A DNA stretch of 14,923 nucleotides from NCBI GenBank assembly GCA_963621965.1, contig CAVFGN010000041.1, positions 1 to 14,923 of the forward strand, read 5' to 3'. Below are positions 12,578 to 14,923 of the stretch, piece after piece. Under the pieces are notes generated by a model. It had not been told where the DNA came from. It did no database searches and worked only from the letters and a program-made list of their open reading frames with translations. Each line of letters starts with the position of its first letter. The first letter of the stretch is position 1. The stretch comes from JAEELC01 sp963621965 (GTDB lineage: Bacteria; Bacillota_I; Bacilli_A; Acholeplasmatales; Anaeroplasmataceae). Position numbers and translations under genes: made by a program.

Positions 12578-14638
12578 ATGGAACAAAATAACAATAATGA
12601 TCAAAAAAAGCGTAAACGCCGTGATATAGGTGTTTATGTATTAACTTTGTTGTTACTTATTGGTGTAGCGTTTGCGTTTTATCGTTTAACTCGCAAAACT
12701 CCTGAAGAAGTAACATACACACAAATCGTTGAATGGGTTAATAATGATGGTAATGGTGACGCGAAAGTTGAAAACTTCACTGCTACCCTTGAAAACACAA
12801 AACAATATTCAGTAAGTGGTACTTATACTTACACAGATAATACTGGTAAAGAGATTTCAAATCAATTCAGTGCTGTTTTAAGTGATGAAAATATTAACAC
12901 ACTTGAAAACGTATACTCTGTATCTATTAAAAAGGTAGAACCTCAAGATACTACATGGTTATCAGTTATACTAAATTTATTACCAATCGCAATCATGTTT
13001 TTAATGCTTTATTGGTTAATGAAATCTAGTTCTAATGGTCGTGCAATGGACTTTGGTAAGTCTACTGCGAGACTTGCGCGTGGCACAACTGTTACATTTG
13101 ATGATGTAGCTGGATGTGATGAAGAGAAAGAGGAACTTGTAGAAGTTGTAGACTTCTTAAAGAATCCTTCTAAATATGTTGAAATTGGTGCACGTATACC
13201 AAAGGGTGTATTACTTTGTGGTAATCCTGGTACAGGTAAAACTTTACTAGCACGTGCTGTAGCTGGTGAGGCAGGTGTTCCTTTCTTCTCAATTTCTGGT
13301 TCAGACTTTGTAGAAATGTTTGTAGGTGTTGGTGCTAGCCGTGTTCGTGATTTATTCAAACAAGCTAAACAAAATGCACCATGTATCATCTTTATCGATG
13401 AAATCGATGCAGTTGGTAGACAAAGAGGCGCTGGTATGGGCGGCGGAAATGATGAAAGAGAACAAACTCTAAATCAATTACTAGTTGAAATGGATGGTTT
13501 CTCAACAAATCTTGGTATTATCGTTATGGCCGCAACAAATAGACCTGATGTTCTTGACCCTGCAATTGTTCGTCCTGGTAGATTTGACAGACAAATTACT
13601 ATTTCTTTACCTGATGCAAAAGGTAGAGCTGCTATATTAAAAGTACATGCAAGAAATAAGAAATTTGCAAATGACGTGGATTTTGAAGATATTGCAAAAC
13701 GTATTCCTGGTTTTAGCGGTGCTGATATTGAAAACTTATTAAATGAAGCTGCTTTACTTGCGGCTAGAGATAATCGAAAAGTTATCAATAGATTTGATAT
13801 TGACGAAGCTACTGACCGTGTCATGATGGGACCTGCTAAAAAGAGTCATAAGATGACTGATAGTGAACGTGATAGGGTTGCTCATCACGAAGCAGGACAT
13901 GCAGTTATCGGTTTAAAACTTGAAAATTCTAATGTCGTTCAAAAAGTTACTATTATTCCTCGTGGACAAGCTGGTGGTTATGCCTTAATGATGCCTGAGG
14001 AAGAAAAGTACTTATCAACTAAAACTGAATTACTTGAACGTATTACAGGATATTTAGGTGGTCGTGTAGCTGAACAAATCGTATATGGTGACGTTTCTAC
14101 TGGTGCTTCAAACGACTTTGAACAAGCAACAAAGATTGCACGTGCTATGGTTACGGAATTTGGTATGTCTGATTTAGGTCCTGTAACATACGAACAAAAT
14201 CAAGGTTCTGTATTCTTAGGTAGAGACTACTTAAAGGATAAGAACTTCTCAGACCATGTCGCATTCGATATTGATAAAGAAGTTAGAAAAATTATTGAAG
14301 AATGTTATCAAAAAGCTCTTGACTGTTTAAATGAAAATAGAGAATTATTAGAGCGTATTGCTTATTACTTAAAAGAAATTGAAACAATTACTAAGAAAGA
14401 TATCGATGAAATCAATTCTACTCTTCACCTAAAGTGGTATGATGATCAACAAGCCGCAAAAGAAGCTCGTAAAGCTCATTCTGAGTCTCAAGCAAAACCT
14501 GAAGAAAATCTAGATTCTTCTTCTAGTGTAACTGTTGTTGATTCTACTGAAACAACAAATGTTGAATCTACAAAAGATGTGACTGATGAATCAAAAGACG
14601 CTCTAGAAGATAGTGTTGATAGAAAAAACGACGAATAA
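12578..14638 (+). CDS. ftsH: ATP-dependent zinc metalloprotease FtsH
   Basis: Membrane-anchored hexameric AAA+ protease degrading misfolded membrane proteins and short-lived regulators. Order: basic N-terminus, TM1 (about 18-35), an external domain (about 40-125), TM2 (about 128-147), then the AAA domain with Walker A GNPGTGKT (215-222), pore loop FVG (248-250), Walker B IFIDEID (271-277) and the second region of homology ATNRPDVLDPAIVRPGRFDR (319-338). The protease domain has zinc motif HEAGH (437-441) and third ligand D513 in SNDFEQAT. Residues about 635-686 are an acidic Ser/Thr/Glu/Asp tail. Walker A has Asn where Pro is standard (GPPGTGKT). A strong AGGAGG overlaps the hpt stop. Confidence 0.97.
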   Translation: MEQNNNNDQKKRKRRDIGVYVLTLLLLIGVAFAFYRLTRKTPEEVTYTQIVEWVNNDGNGDAKVENFTATLENTKQYSVSGTYTYTDNTGKEISNQFSAVLSDENINTLENVYSVSIKKVEPQDTTWLSVILNLLPIAIMFLMLYWLMKSSSNGRAMDFGKSTARLARGTTVTFDDVAGCDEEKEELVEVVDFLKNPSKYVEIGARIPKGVLLCGNPGTGKTLLARAVAGEAGVPFFSISGSDFVEMFVGVGASRVRDLFKQAKQNAPCIIFIDEIDAVGRQRGAGMGGGNDEREQTLNQLLVEMDGFSTNLGIIVMAATNRPDVLDPAIVRPGRFDRQITISLPDAKGRAAILKVHARNKKFANDVDFEDIAKRIPGFSGADIENLLNEAALLAARDNRKVINRFDIDEATDRVMMGPAKKSHKMTDSERDRVAHHEAGHAVIGLKLENSNVVQKVTIIPRGQAGGYALMMPEEEKYLSTKTELLERITGYLGGRVAEQIVYGDVSTGASNDFEQATKIARAMVTEFGMSDLGPVTYEQNQGSVFLGRDYLKDKNFSDHVAFDIDKEVRKIIEECYQKALDCLNENRELLERIAYYLKEIETITKKDIDEINSTLHLKWYDDQQAAKEARKAHSESQAKPEENLDSSSSVTVVDSTETTNVESTKDVTDESKDALEDSVDRKNDE

Positions 14639-14904
14639 TGAGAATTGATAAATATTTAAAAGTTAGCCGTATAATTAAGCGTCGAACACTCGCTAAAGAG
14701 GTAACTGAAAGCGAAAGAATCTACGTTAACGGTAAAGTTGTTAAACCAAGTTATAACGTTAAATTAAATGATTTAATAACTATTGAATTTGGTAACAAAA
14801 GCGTTACTATTAAAGTAACAAGTATTAACGATCTTACAAAAAAAAGCGAAGCTAGTACTATGTACGAGCTTGTAAGTGAAGTTGTTAAAAAGTCAGAAGA
14901 ATAA
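14638..14904 (+). CDS. rqcP: RqcP (YabO), S4-domain ribosome quality-control factor
   Basis: An 88-residue S4 RNA-binding protein. In Bacillus, RqcP works with RqcH on obstructed 50S subunits, stabilising the P-site tRNA during poly-alanine tailing of stalled chains. The sequence closely follows the family: MRIDKYLKVSRIIKRRTLAKE (1-21), YVNGKVVKPSYNVKLND (29-45), TIEFGNKSVTIKV (48-60) and the C-terminal KKSEASTMYELV. The ATG overlaps the ftsH stop by one base (TAATG) and no separate Shine-Dalgarno is needed, so it is coupled to ftsH. The stop codon lies in the loop of the terminator hairpin. Confidence 0.93.
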   Translation: MRIDKYLKVSRIIKRRTLAKEVTESERIYVNGKVVKPSYNVKLNDLITIEFGNKSVTIKVTSINDLTKKSEASTMYELVSEVVKKSEE

Positions 14905-14923
14905 CCTTCTGGCTTTTTCTTTT
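14887..14923 (+). terminator. Intrinsic terminator of the tilS-hpt-ftsH-rqcP cluster
   Basis: AAAAAGUCAGAAG (14887-14899) pairs over 13 positions (one U-G) with CUUCUGGCUUUUU (14906-14918), loop AAUAAC containing the rqcP stop, followed by CTTTT to the window end. The A/U-rich lower stem means it could also work on the minus strand. Confidence 0.88.

Noticed and set aside
13009..13389. Long minus-strand open frame within ftsH (and a similar one at 13474-13824)
   Set aside because: Both are antisense shadows of the conserved AAA domain, with no start signals or family motifs.
1..14923. Genetic code 4 (TGA = Trp) as an established code here
   Set aside because: All conserved Trp in 17 complete genes are TGG, and only one TGA appears in frame. 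An established AT-rich code-4 genome would use TGA for most Trp, so I keep this only as an open question.
1..14923. CRISPR arrays, insertion sequences, tRNA or rRNA genes, attachment sites
   Set aside because: No spaced direct repeats, transposase motifs, cloverleaf folds or rRNA segments were seen on either strand.

Overview
The window is strongly AT-rich bacterial DNA with Firmicutes (Bacilli) hallmarks: a tilS-hpt-ftsH cluster followed by rqcP (Bacillus YabO type), YutD, a YuiD-type PAP2-like protein, Nfu, a Bacillus-length glucose-6-phosphate isomerase, CdaA, GG-rich Shine-Dalgarno sites and a purine riboswitch. My best guess is an uncultured, possibly gut-associated, low-GC Bacilli/Mollicutes-like lineage. 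The MEP isoprenoid genes ispD and ispF argue against classical mycoplasmas.

Layout. (1) Bases 1-418, minus strand: the 5' part of a lipoprotein gene running off the left edge, with one in-frame TGA exactly where its repeat family carries Trp. Its promoter and a possible operator lie at 441-479. (2) Bases 600-7388, minus strand: a compact ten-gene cluster read cdaA, small membrane protein, TM-PAS-degenerate GGDEF protein, 5-formyl-THF cyclo-ligase, ispD, ispF, yutD, nfu, yuiD-like, pgi. Gaps are a few bases or overlaps, so it is probably one operon. (3) Bases 7510-8781, plus strand: hflX, divergent from cdaA. (4) Bases 8827-9042: a consensus promoter, a guanine-class purine riboswitch aptamer, an overlapping terminator, then two further terminator-like hairpins, with no plus-strand gene behind them. 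(5) Bases 9028-10562, minus strand: maf-dusB. (6) Bases 10719-14904, plus strand: tilS-hpt-ftsH-rqcP, closed by a strong terminator.

The genes serve core functions: second-messenger synthesis (cdaA), glycolysis (pgi), isoprenoid precursors (ispD, ispF), folate and Fe-S metabolism, tRNA modification (tilS, dusB), purine salvage (hpt), membrane proteolysis (ftsH) and ribosome rescue or biogenesis (rqcP, hflX).

The most unusual items are the orphan guanine riboswitch pointing at the convergent dusB-maf operon, the cdaA locus that lacks cdaR and instead carries a small membrane protein plus a GdpP-like sensor without a phosphodiesterase domain, the in-frame TGA at a family Trp, and the altered P-loop of TilS. 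All 17 intact genes end in TAA (13) or TAG (4); none ends in TGA.
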